From positions 1,674,001-1,738,000 of the forward strand of contig OY760140.1 of assembly GCA_963663215.1 (NCBI GenBank): a stretch of DNA of 64,000 nucleotides. The letters are read 5' to 3'. A program made the position numbers and the translations under genes. Source of the DNA: BJGV01 sp003230615 (GTDB lineage: Bacteria; Pseudomonadota; Gammaproteobacteria; Burkholderiales; Nitrosomonadaceae). The number at the start of each line of letters is the position of its first letter. Position 1 is the first letter of the stretch. Shown here in pieces: positions 1 to 9,527 of this stretch. Under the pieces are notes generated by a model. That model made no database searches and was not told the DNA's origin. It worked only from the letters and a program-made list of their open reading frames with translations.

Positions 1-541
1 CTGAGAATACATGCTCAGCAAATACGCCACCCGGATAGTTACGAACATGTATCTGCAATAGTTCATCATCATGTGGAGCATTTGCCAAGGAAAAACTTCG
101 ATGTTCACCATCTTTCATTAGAATATCGATATATTGCCCAGAAAGAAATTGTAGTCGTTCGTTGGTAGGCAACCTTAGAGAAATTATCATGACATCAGAT
201 GCAACCCGTTCCATCTTTTGTACACGACAAGGCAACTTTCTAACCTTAATATCCTTAATCGCTCCAATTTCACGGCATTTGATCACTAATTCAGACAACG
301 GCAAGGCACAACAAAATAGCGCCATACCAGCCTGTTTCTCCACTTCTGTGAGCGTATCTTCGTTATGCCTGCCGAAATCTACCTTTCCCTGTATGATTTT
401 GCCTTTACAAGTACCACAGGCACCATTACGACAACCATATGGAAGCGGGAAACCTTCTCGTATTGCAGCTTGAAGAACGGTTTCTTCAGGCTTTACATTG
501 AAAACGTGGCCACTGGGGTTAATGGTGATTCGATATGACAT
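1..541 (-). CDS. Ferredoxin-type NAD(P)H flavin reductase, N-terminal part (C-terminus beyond the window)
   Basis: My reverse-strand translation starts at an ATG (539–541) and stays open to the window edge. It opens with a plant-type 2Fe-2S domain carrying C37-x4-C42-x2-C45 and a fourth cysteine at about residue 77 (motif LFCCA). An FAD-binding reductase barrel follows, with the RSFSLAN flavin motif at about residue 148. This ferredoxin-first order is typical of AscD-like CDP-6-deoxy-glucoseen reductases and related electron-transfer reductases. They pass electrons from NAD(P)H through FAD to the iron-sulphur cluster. The NAD-binding domain is outside the window, so the exact partner cannot be named. 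It is divergent from the SDR gene at 595 with a spacer of about 53 bases, so the two probably share a promoter region. The family is clear; the substrate is not. Confidence 0.85.
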   Translation of the reverse strand, partial: MSYRITINPSGHVFNVKPEETVLQAAIREGFPLPYGCRNGACGTCKGKIIQGKVDFGRHNEDTLTEVEKQAGMALFCCALPLSELVIKCREIGAIKDIKVRKLPCRVQKMERVASDVMIISLRLPTNERLQFLSGQYIDILMKDGEHRSFSLANAPHDDELLQIHVRNYPGGVFAEHVFS

Positions 542-594
542 CGGATTATTGGCAAGTCAACAAAAATAACTGGCAGAAAACTTTATAGGTCACT

Positions 595-1499
595 ATGAAA
601 CAAATACTTTTACTTGTCGGATGCGGTGATATCGCCTTACGAGCAGCTCCTTTGCTACGTGTACACTACCGGCTATTAGGGTTATGCGTCGTCCAGAAAA
701 CTTTGACCGGCTTCGTTTATGCGGAATTACTCCGGTATTTGGGGATCTCGACAACCCCAAAAGCCTTGATAAGCTCGCAGGAATAGCTCACGCGGTATTG
801 CATCTAGCACCGCCCCTCAATCATGGCAAACGTGATATACGCACTACCAATCTTCTAGTGGCACTGACAAAACGGTCAACTATGAAGAGAATAATTTTAC
901 CACAACGATTTATCTACATAAGCACCAGCTGGGTATACGGTAATTGCAATGGCGCCCTGATAGACGAAACCTACCCGATCAACCCACGAACGGAACGCTC
1001 ATTACGCCGGGCCGACGCAGAAATACAAACACGTAACTGGGGTCTGCGTAATCACGTGAGAGTTTCAATTCTGCGTGTACCAGGAATTTACGCTGCTGAC
1101 CGCCTGCCACTGGTTCGTTTGCGGGAGGGGGCCCCGATGTTACTCCCGGATGAAGATTGCTATACTAATTGCATTCATGCCGATGATCTTGTACGAATTA
1201 TTTTTGCAGCATTGCGCCACGCAAAGCCAGGTAGAATCTACCATGCCTGTGACGATTCGCGCTTAAAAATGGGAGAGTACTTTGACCTGATTGCAGATCG
1301 TATTGGTATACCACGCCCGCCTCGTGTTGCCCGTGCCACTGCCAATGAACACATTTCGGTCGGCATGCTGTCATATATGGAGGAATCAAGACAACTCATG
1401 AATATGCGCATAAAAAATGAACTACATGTAAATCTTCGTTACCCAACTGTAGCTGAGGGCATTCTTACATGTAAAGCAGTTAAACTAGAAAGCAAGTAA
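595..1499 (+). pseudogene. NAD-dependent epimerase/dehydratase-like SDR protein, frameshifted
   Basis: An ATG at 595, after the ribosome-binding-like TAGGTCAC, opens a Rossmann start (LLVGCGDIALRAAPLL, residues 6–21) that ends after about 63 codons in the wrong frame. The rest of the protein continues from 684 to 1499 in another frame, with YISTSWVYGN and FRRRADAEIQ-like SDR segments and a C-terminal substrate-binding region. Restoring one G in the GGG run at 679–681 joins the halves smoothly (…RLLG-VMRRPENF…), giving a protein of about 301 residues. The family is an atypical/extended SDR close to YeeZ-like proteins. As it stands, the gene yields only a truncated N-terminus, or a protein from the internal ATG at 684 that lacks the nucleotide-binding loop. 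It is either a young pseudogene or a base-calling error. Confidence 0.8.
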
Positions 1500-1537
1500 A
1501 ATTCTGTCTACCAAATTAATAGATGCGAAATATTTCA

Positions 1538-1867
1538 ATGAATCCTATACTTATCATAACCAATCTGCCTGACAAAATGAGCGCCTTGACGCTTGCAGAG
1601 AAGTTGATTAGTACCCGGCTGGCTGCCTGCGTTAACGTACAAGCAGAATGCACATCTTTCTATCGGTGGCAGGATAAAATTGAAACTAGCAGTGAAATAC
1701 CAATATTGATCAAAACCCTAGCACAACATTACGCCCAGGTAGAAAAGGCAATAAAAGCGGCGCACCCCGATGAACTACCTGAAATTATTACTGTCCCAAT
1801 AAGCGGTGGTCTACCTGCATATTTGCAGTGGATTGCCGATGAAACGCTAATATTAGCCAAAGATTGA
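1538..1867 (+). CDS. cutA: CutA-like divalent cation tolerance protein
   Basis: The protein is about 109 residues, the normal length for this small trimeric ferredoxin-fold family linked to divalent metal (copper) tolerance. Recognisable blocks are the start NPILIITNLPD, LAACVNV, the SFYRWQDKIE strand and the C-terminal DELPEIITVPI followed by YLQWI. The ATG at 1538 fits family N-termini better than the in-frame ATG at 1523; neither has a strong ribosome-binding site. The stop abuts the thiol-disulphide interchange gene dsbD, whose upstream TTG alternative would overlap by four bases, so the two are probably co-transcribed. cutA next to dsbD is a common arrangement in proteobacteria. Biochemical function of CutA is still poorly defined. 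Confidence 0.93.
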   Translation: MNPILIITNLPDKMSALTLAEKLISTRLAACVNVQAECTSFYRWQDKIETSSEIPILIKTLAQHYAQVEKAIKAAHPDELPEIITVPISGGLPAYLQWIADETLILAKD

Positions 1868-1884
1868 GCAGATCCGACGACCCT

Positions 1885-3834
1885 ATGCACCTAATTAGAT
1901 TTTTCCTACTGTTACTTTGCTTTACTAGCATTAGTGCTTTTGCTGAGAAGGGAAAGCCTTCTGGCTTACTATCCGGATTGCAGCAGTTGGGTACAAGTTT
2001 TGCGCAAAATGAACAGGAATTATTGCCCCCTGATCAAGCTTTCAAGCTGACAGTCAGGGTGCGCGATGCGAATACGCTAGTTGCAGAATTTGAACCAACA
2101 AAAAACTATTATCTTTATAAAGACAAAATTGCGTTTAAGTCACAAAGTAATGGAACATTAATCGAAAAAATTTTGCTGCCTCAAGGAAAAATGAAGAATG
2201 ATCTTACCTTCGGTCAAACCGAGGTTTATTACAAGCCATTCCAAGCCGTAATTTCTTTGAAGCGTGAGGCATCTGCAACAAACCAGCTTACCCTTTCAGC
2301 TACCTATCAGGGCTGCAACGAGCCTATAGGTGTGTGCTATGCACCCATTGATAAGATAATCAAATTAACACTCCCAGTGGCAAAGGCCGCGGTTGGTGTG
2401 ATGGCCGAAACAGTGAGCAATGATGCAACTGCAGCAACAGCTTTTATAGATACTAAATCAGATCCTGCAGCAGAATTATTCCAGCCCATAGACAGAACTC
2501 TTTCCATTGAGACGGAATCAAAAAGAATAGACCGAATGTTCGAGGGTGGTGATTTCTGGTTGATCCTGACAAGTTTCTTTGGCATTGGCCTACTACTTTC
2601 CTTCACGCCCTGTGTATTCCCAATGTTTCCAATTTTGTCAGGGATTATTGTAAATAGGGGACAGCATATTACTAAAACTCACGGATTTATTCTGGCACTA
2701 GCCTACGTTATAGGAATGTCTCTCGCCTACTCCGCGGCAGGAGTGGCGGCTGGACTCTCCGGTGCAATGCTATCTGCTGTCCTGCAAAACGCTTGGGTAT
2801 TAGGAGGATTTGCACTCGTGTTCGTCACTTTGGCTTTTTCCATGTTCGGCTTCTATGAACTGCAATTACCTAGTTCTCTACAGAGCAAACTCTCTGAAGA
2901 AGCGGGACACTTAAAAGGTGGGCACTTAACAAGCGTTTTTGGTATGGGCGCGCTATCCGCACTAATTGTAGGACCCTGTGTGGCCGCACCGTTGGCAGGA
3001 GCGCTACTATATATCAGCCAAACTCGAGATGTAGTACTAGGTGCTTCAGCGCTATTCACTATGGCATTAGGCATGGGTGTACCACTATTACTACTAGGCG
3101 CATCTGCCGGAGCACTTTTACCAAAAGCAGGACCATGGATGGAATCAGTTAAGCGTTTTTTTGGCGTGTTGCTTCTAGGTGTGGCAATCTGGTTGATATC
3201 ACCAGTACTCCCGGCAGCTGTTCACATGCTGATGTGGGCCGCTCTATTAATCGTCTCTGCCATTTATTTACATGCTGTTGATGCGTTACCAACAAGAGCT
3301 TATGGGTTTCAAAAATTTCTCAAAGGACTTGGCTTCATTGCATTACTATTTGGTGTTGCCTTATTAGTAGGTGTATTGTCCGGTAGCCGTGACATTCTGC
3401 AACCTCTATCAAAGATAAATATTTCCAGAATCAATGAAAAAGATGCTAACAGAGTAAATACCGATGAATTTAAGCACCTGCCATTCCAGCGAGTAAGTTC
3501 TTTAGTAGAACTTAATAAACGTATTGAACAGTCACAAAACAAATACGTAATGTTAGATTTTTATGCTGACTGGTGTATTTCATGCAAAGAAATGGAGCGC
3601 TTCACATTTACTGATGCAAAAATTAAATCTAGGCTGAAAGATGTAGTATTGCTGCAAGTTGACGTCACTGCAGGTACGCTTGATGATGACGTTCTGCTCA
3701 AGCATTTCAAACTGTTTGGACCCCCTGGAATTCTGTTCTTCGACCGCCATGGGCGCATAATTCCTGATGCTAGGGTCATTGGCTATCAAAGCACGGAAGA
3801 TTTTCTCGCCATACTCAACGCCGTGCTGATCTAA
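1885..3834 (+). CDS. dsbD: Thiol:disulfide interchange protein DsbD
   Basis: An inner-membrane protein carrying cytosolic reducing power from thioredoxin to periplasmic DsbC, CcmG and similar partners. From the ATG at 1885 it has a signal peptide (hydrophobic run ending SISAFA). The periplasmic alpha domain follows, with the cysteine pair C144 and C151. The transmembrane beta domain carries the conserved FTPCVFPM and VGPCVAAPL cysteines. The C-terminal thioredoxin domain has WCISC (about C564/C567). Length is 649 residues, normal for full-length DsbD. I preferred ATG 1885 over TTG 1864 because the earlier start would put acidic residues in front of the signal peptide. The stop is followed directly by the ATG of a TlpA-like protein, so the two are an operon and probably redox partners. 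Confidence 0.95.
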   Translation: MHLIRFFLLLLCFTSISAFAEKGKPSGLLSGLQQLGTSFAQNEQELLPPDQAFKLTVRVRDANTLVAEFEPTKNYYLYKDKIAFKSQSNGTLIEKILLPQGKMKNDLTFGQTEVYYKPFQAVISLKREASATNQLTLSATYQGCNEPIGVCYAPIDKIIKLTLPVAKAAVGVMAETVSNDATAATAFIDTKSDPAAELFQPIDRTLSIETESKRIDRMFEGGDFWLILTSFFGIGLLLSFTPCVFPMFPILSGIIVNRGQHITKTHGFILALAYVIGMSLAYSAAGVAAGLSGAMLSAVLQNAWVLGGFALVFVTLAFSMFGFYELQLPSSLQSKLSEEAGHLKGGHLTSVFGMGALSALIVGPCVAAPLAGALLYISQTRDVVLGASALFTMALGMGVPLLLLGASAGALLPKAGPWMESVKRFFGVLLLGVAIWLISPVLPAAVHMLMWAALLIVSAIYLHAVDALPTRAYGFQKFLKGLGFIALLFGVALLVGVLSGSRDILQPLSKINISRINEKDANRVNTDEFKHLPFQRVSSLVELNKRIEQSQNKYVMLDFYADWCISCKEMERFTFTDAKIKSRLKDVVLLQVDVTAGTLDDDVLLKHFKLFGPPGILFFDRHGRIIPDARVIGYQSTEDFLAILNAVLI

Positions 3835-4389
3835 ATGACTATATTTGGACGGGCACTGTTATATATGGTCGTAGCAGCACTTGCTGTGACTGCCGGCTTC
3901 TTTCTACAGGGAAAACTGACTAGCAGCGATCCAGAACCTGCGACTATAGATGTGCCTGTAATAAATAAGGGTGCAAAAATAATTCTCGCAGCTACCCTAC
4001 CTGACCTTCAAAACAAGAAGCAATCCATTTCACAGTGGCGTGGAAAAGTTCTGGTAGTGAATTTCTGGGCAACGTGGTGCGAACCTTGCCGCAGAGAAAT
4101 TCCAGAATTCATTGAACTTCAGGATAAATTCCGAGATCAAGGGCTGATTTTTATCGGCGTTGCATTAGACCAGAAGATAAAGGTAATGCGATATAGTAAA
4201 GAAATTGGTATCAATTATCCCGTTCTATTGGGGGGCATAGAATCCATGAAACTTGCCGAAGCAGCAGGAAACCGCCATTCAGTATTGCCATTTACTGTCA
4301 TATTTGATCGAGACGGAAAAATCACCAGTACCCATATTGGCCGCATCGCTCGAGACAAACTGGAACCTATTCTTAAACCTTTGTTATAA
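3835..4389 (+). CDS. TlpA/ResA-like membrane-anchored thioredoxin
   Basis: A 184-residue protein with an N-terminal membrane anchor (about residues 5–25) and a periplasmic thioredoxin fold. The active site is WATWCEPC, and a cis-proline block VLPFTVIFD lies about 75 residues later. Such proteins reduce apocytochrome c or other periplasmic disulphides and are recharged by DsbD-type transporters. The start codon follows the dsbD stop with no spacer, which implies translational coupling and supports a DsbD-to-TlpA electron path. It is not a peroxiredoxin, since the CxxC is intact and there is no peroxidatic motif. The exact partner (cytochrome c maturation or general repair) cannot be told from sequence. 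Confidence 0.9.
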   Translation: MTIFGRALLYMVVAALAVTAGFFLQGKLTSSDPEPATIDVPVINKGAKIILAATLPDLQNKKQSISQWRGKVLVVNFWATWCEPCRREIPEFIELQDKFRDQGLIFIGVALDQKIKVMRYSKEIGINYPVLLGGIESMKLAEAAGNRHSVLPFTVIFDRDGKITSTHIGRIARDKLEPILKPLL

Positions 4390-4480
4390 ACGTAAAATCG
4401 TCTTAATAATCAAGATGTTTTCAAATTCATACAATAATAGAGCACAATCTCGCGTGCTGGAAAGCATTCAAGTAGAACCA

Positions 4481-7400
4481 TTACTTGATAGAAAACTTTG
4501 CTCTGCTGCCGAGTTTCTCACCATCAACCTCTGACTCAATTCTAGGCTCTGATATAAATACCCGTTCGATCGAAATGCTACCTTTTTCGACCAACCAATC
4601 ACGTGCAGCTTTTGCACGCTGTAGGGCAAGTTTCCGCAACTCGTCATCGCCAACATTAATGTTTGCAAGCATCAATTGCTCCATTTCTGGCACCGGCAGA
4701 TCTTTTGTAAAGCCAATCATATTTTTTGGTTTATCAAACTTCTCTTCTTCGTAAGCAAGTTCCAGAAATTTTTCATATTCCACTGGCTCCAGATTAACGT
4801 CCTGCAGCGAACCACCTGCTTCACCTTTCTCTACTCCTTCTGACAATTTCTGGGCCTTGACTTTGCGTTCAAGAATCGCTTGTTTCAGGCCATCATGATC
4901 GTTCTCGGGATCGGCGTACCCCGTATAATCTCTAACTTTAGTGCCGGACGATCTGTCAATGCTTTGGATAGCGCTTGTAGACGTTTCTCAGCCTCCGGCT
5001 CGACTTGTCCGTAACCAGGCAAGAAATCGATCTCTGATAGCTCTTCCCCATCACCGACAAGAGAACCGAGCAATGCGAACGGCGCAGTAACCGCCTTTGT
5101 AAGCAAATTAACAATAACCTTGATAATTATCCCGCCCATACTAAATTCAGGGTCAGTTAGTGAACCATTAATCGGTAGATTGATATCTATCTCGCCACGC
5201 TGGTTCTTTAGCAACGCTATAGCAAGAGTTATAGGAAGATCCAGTGCATCTGGACTCTCAATCTTCTCACCAAGGGTAAATTGATCAAGAAAAATATTAT
5301 TCTCTGCTTTTAGTTCGCCTTTTTCGATGTGATAGTGGATGTCAACTGACAACTTACCTTTCTCAATAACGTAGCCTACATATTTACATGAGTAAGGACT
5401 GAATGTCGGCAGGTCAATACCCGTCGCTTTTACCTTAATATTGAGGAAGAGCTCACTACCAAACAGATCTACTTTCCCCTTAATTTCAAGTGGCGCTGAT
5501 TTATCCACTGCGCCACGAATATTGACTTCTCCACGCTTACCAGGCTTCAACGGTCCAACTCGGCCAGTAATTCCTGTCAGATTGGCACGATAATTGGGTT
5601 TAATGAACTGATCGTTGAAATTGATATTGCCACCCTTCAATACCACCCGACCAATGTGAACCGGAGTGGCCTTGCCCGCTTGTGATTTCACTGGAGCTTT
5701 GGTTGCTGCAGTTGTGGACTTAGTAGACGTTACATTCTCTGTGCTATCATCCTCTCGGACAATGTTCTTGAGAATGATCTCCCCCTTTGGGGAGATCGTC
5801 ACATTCGCAAAGAAATCGGCAATCGCAACTGAATCAATATCTACGCGGAAGGGTTCATTTACGAACTTAATGCCACTAATGTCTAACCTTCGCCAGCGTA
5901 GAAGATCTGTAGCACTCGCCTTGTCGAAGAGATTAAAATTAGAGAATCCACTCTTCCCGTTTAATACTATCTTCAAAGGCTCCCCGTCTGCCATTACTTT
6001 GCCCTGGAAGGACACTTCACCACTAGTGAGCAACGCATTCAATTGGTCACCAGCCCAACCCTGTAGCGATACAAGATCAATATCTTTTGCATCAATATCA
6101 AAATCAAATGCCAACGGCGCCCAAACTAGAGAACCATTTGTTTCAAAGTTGCCACGCTGATTCACTGTAGCCTGTAGTGCTAACTTCAGCGGATCAGCGC
6201 CATCAAGATCAATGTTGTCGATGGTTAAATTGAGCGGATCGACCACCATCGGTGCCACTTTTGTAAGAGTAAGGTCTTCAAAATGCAGTGCCGCATCCAC
6301 TAATTTCAATTTATCGATACTTACTGCCCATGGTTCGCTGGCTTCTGCTACTGCTGATCGTCGCTGAAGCGTGGATGCCTGTTCCTCAGGAAGTGGCGTA
6401 AAATGATGAATCAAATTAAGCTTCCCATCAGTTTCACGACGTATTGATGCCCTGAACTGATCAAGCTTCATCACGCCAAGCGCAACTTTTTTCTGTGTGG
6501 GATCAATCACAATCTTATTAATACTCAGTTTTGGAAGGTTCAATATAGGTTCTGTATTGTCCGGTTGCACCAACACTGCTCCGGCTAGCACCAGCGAGAC
6601 TTTTGCCTGTGTCTGTCCAACTCAGGTCAATTTCAGATAGCATGACGTCAAGCTGGTCTAACTCCACGTTATAAGGCGCTTCCATTATCCTATTTTCAAG
6701 CTCAAAATTGCGCAGCGAAGTATGGCCAGACAAAACCATCCTAGTTGTTTGATCGGCCTCCTGTGTATTGGTTAGCCGTAATTCACTATCGAGATATCCT
6801 GAAAGTAGACTGATTCCAAGCGGGATTGGTGAATACTCATCTATCCGCATCAAATCAATATTGTTGAGCTTAAGATCAAGTATTGCTTCACGTTTCCCTA
6901 AAAAGGGCCGCAACTTGCCGTTAAGAACAAAGGGAGCACCATTTACGTTTGCATTAAAGTACGGTTCGATCCAAGTTTTCTGATGACCCTCAAAATTAGA
7001 CACAAATGGAATGCCGAGGTTAATTTCAGAAACTTTTTGATTGCTCTCCTTGAACTGATCAACAAACTCAAAATGACCGCCTTCAATAACGATGTTACTG
7101 ATTGAGAACATTGTCTTGCTATCATCTTTTGTCTTGATGTCGTCTTCTGGCTGCCCCATAAATTATTCAATCAAATCGGTAATATTGAAGCGGTTCTCGC
7201 CTTCGCGAACCAAGCGCAACATTGGCGCCTTTATTGTTACTGAACTAACTACCGGTGCAAGGTGGGTAATAGATGCAGTACTGAGATCGATATACAACTC
7301 ACCAACAGAAAATAAGGCCTTATTAGAGTCTTTGCTCGCCGCCTTTTCTCCCACTTGAAAGCCACGAACGATTAGCTCTAGTGTGTAAGGTTGAATATCT

Positions 7401-7588
7401 ATAGACTGAACTGACACAGGCCGGTGCACAATTTCTGATAACTCCGTTTCAAGCTTGTTTTTAGCATAGCCAGGAAGCCAGAAATAACCAAGTAATCCAA
7501 AAAGAACGATGGTAAGAACAAGAACGCCGACGATTATTCTTAAACTTCTGTTGTTTACAAGGCGCAGGAGAAATTCAGTCTGGATCAT
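4481..7588 (-). pseudogene. DUF748/AsmA-like large envelope protein, broken by one stop and two frameshifts
   Basis: Four consecutive reverse-strand reading frames together spell one protein of about 1,035 residues. The N-terminus (from 7588) has a single transmembrane helix, LTIVLFGLLGYFWLPGYA, then beta-rich repeats typical of DUF748 proteins. These belong to the wider AsmA/TamB-like group thought to span the periplasm. The C-terminus has an OmpA-like flavour (TDRPALKLEI, then YADPEND after frame correction). Three lesions are visible. A TAA at 7163–7165 sits in the same frame as the following block, where a lysine AAA would fit. One extra T (AA on the plus strand, 6619–6620) shifts the frame. 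One base is missing near the C-run 4919–4922. It stands alone, convergent with the TlpA gene. At least two independent indels plus a nonsense change make a real pseudogene likely. Confidence 0.8.
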
Positions 7589-8310
7589 ATTCGCACGGAT
7601 TCTTTAGGGATGCTTTCAAGCAACGTCTAAAACATGATTAAATTAAAAGGATGAGGATTTAATCCAATTATAAATGAATATACGCCCAGCAAGAATAAGG
7701 GTCAACGCAACTTTAGAAAAACTAACGACCAAATTCTCACACATAAAACTATCTAGTTGTCCAACAAGAATCTATTGCAAAGAGTAATTCAGGGTGAATA
7801 ACTCTTGTTACGATGTTTGCAGTCTATGCGATAGAAAATTCAATGCTATTTGATCAAGCCCTAAAAGCCAAATTTAAACCAAAGACACTTAATTATCACT
7901 TCTTCAGACAAAAGAATGCATGGCTAATTTTTCAATTTGCCATTATTTAATTACTTAACTTAAACTTGTCGAAATTGAGAACAATGCTCCATAATGCATT
8001 TGCTTATGACAAGATAACATTACTATTGAAAGAGATGTCTATATGAGTAGTTTATTATATGTACCGTAAGCTAACATTGCTTACATCAAAGTCAGGTTAG
8101 AAATGAGTGTCTACTTTGTACTTCATACGATATAGGCGAGGACTGATATGAGCTTTCTAAAGTTTTAGAAAGATGGGACGTTACTTTCTTGTAGAAGAAT
8201 CACATCTACACTGTCACTAACATTTACCTAATAATGATTGTGGTTGATATCAGTTTTTCCAATAACAGATATCTACATACATCTATCCTATTAAGGGATC
8301 CGTTTTATAT
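7589..8310. other. Intergenic stretch without a recognisable gene
   Basis: About 720 AT-rich bases between the divergent DUF748 pseudogene and wecB. I see no reading frame with family resemblance on either strand, no tandem repeat and no clear terminator. It presumably holds the promoters of both flanking genes, and perhaps gene remains eroded beyond recognition. Confidence 0.5.
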
Positions 8311-9425
8311 ATGAAAAGTATATATTTGGTTGCCGGGGCTCGCCCAAACTTTATGAAGATCGCCCCAATCGTACGCGCCCTACAGGCGCATGGTGGGTTA
8401 GCGTTCAAAATTATTCATACTGGTCAGCACTACGACCGGGACATGAATGATGTTTTTTTGAGGAACTAGGCATTCCTGAACCAGATGTATTTATGTCGGC
8501 CGGTGGCGGCAGTCACTCTCAGCAAACTGGTAAAATTATGATAGCTTTTGAGGAACTTTGTCAGGTTAAACGGCCTGATGCAGTTCTGGTGGTAGGCGAT
8601 GTAAATTCAACATTGGCCTGCTCGATTGTATCAAAAAAACTTAACATCCCAGTAGCCCACGTAGAAGCTGGTCTACGCAGTGGTGACATGACTATGCCAG
8701 AAGAAATTAACCGCTTGGTCACTGACAGTATTTCGGATTGGTTCTTTGTAACCGAACCAAGTGGAATTACGCACTTAAAGCGCGAGGGGAAATCGGATTC
8801 CGAAGTTCATTATGTCGGACATGTAATGGTCGATAATTTGCTATTCCAAGCAAAGAAATTAGCTAATACCGATACCTCAAGTTTTGAAACAAATAGTTTT
8901 AAGACAACCCATGTACTTAGCAACAAACAATACGGAGTGATTACACTACACAGACCAAGTAATGTGGATAATATCGAGATGATGACTCGTATTTGCAAAG
9001 CATTAAAAGAAATTGCAAATGAATTACCGATGATCTTCCCAGTGCACCCGCGTACCCAAGCCAATTTGGAAAAATTCGCCATAGATCTTGGGCCAAATAT
9101 CACGATAGTTGGTCCGCAGGCTTATATGGCTTTCCTTAACTTATGGAAAGACGCTGCCGTGGTACTAACTGATAGTGGTGGTTTACAAGAAGAAACCACT
9201 GCCCTAGGCATACCGTGTATCACCATCCGTGAAAACACCGAGCGACCGATCACTGTGGAAGATGGCTCCAATGTTCTAGTTGGTACAGATCCTATAAGAA
9301 TTATCGACGAAGTACGCAAAATACTGCGAGGTGAAGGCAAACAAGGCTGCAAGCCAAACATGTGGGACGGCAAAGCAGCGGAACGTATCGTGAAAGTGCT
9401 TGCGAAAAAACTTGCACATGGTTGA
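8311..9425 (+). pseudogene. wecB: UDP-N-acetylglucosamine 2-epimerase (non-hydrolysing), frameshifted
   Basis: The N-terminus from ATG 8311 reads IYLVAGARPNFMKIAPIV and HTGQHYDRDM, the hallmark start of WecB-type epimerases that interconvert UDP-GlcNAc and UDP-ManNAc. The frame then fails at the T-run 8453–8459, and a stop follows within a few codons. One extra T restores FFEELGIPEPDVF and joins the long second frame, which holds the remaining landmarks: VVGDVNSTLA, HVEAGLRS, PEEINR, LHRPSNVDN, DSGGLQEE and ENTERP. The corrected length is about 371 residues, normal for the family. As written, the C-terminal part alone would lack the UDP-binding N-terminal loop. It heads a sugar-nucleotide group with manC, and the loss would block ManNAc supply from this locus unless another copy exists. 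Confidence 0.85.
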
Positions 9426-9527
9426 AAGAAGACATCCATAAGCGTTACGCAGAAATTGTACTAAAAGCAACTTAAAACCATATACTGGTTAAACAGATAA
9501 AATACGTTACTCATTTTGGGAACTTCC

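Noticed and set aside
7674..7787. 37-codon plus-strand frame in the DUF748–wecB spacer
   Set aside because: No ribosome-binding site of quality and no recognisable sequence.
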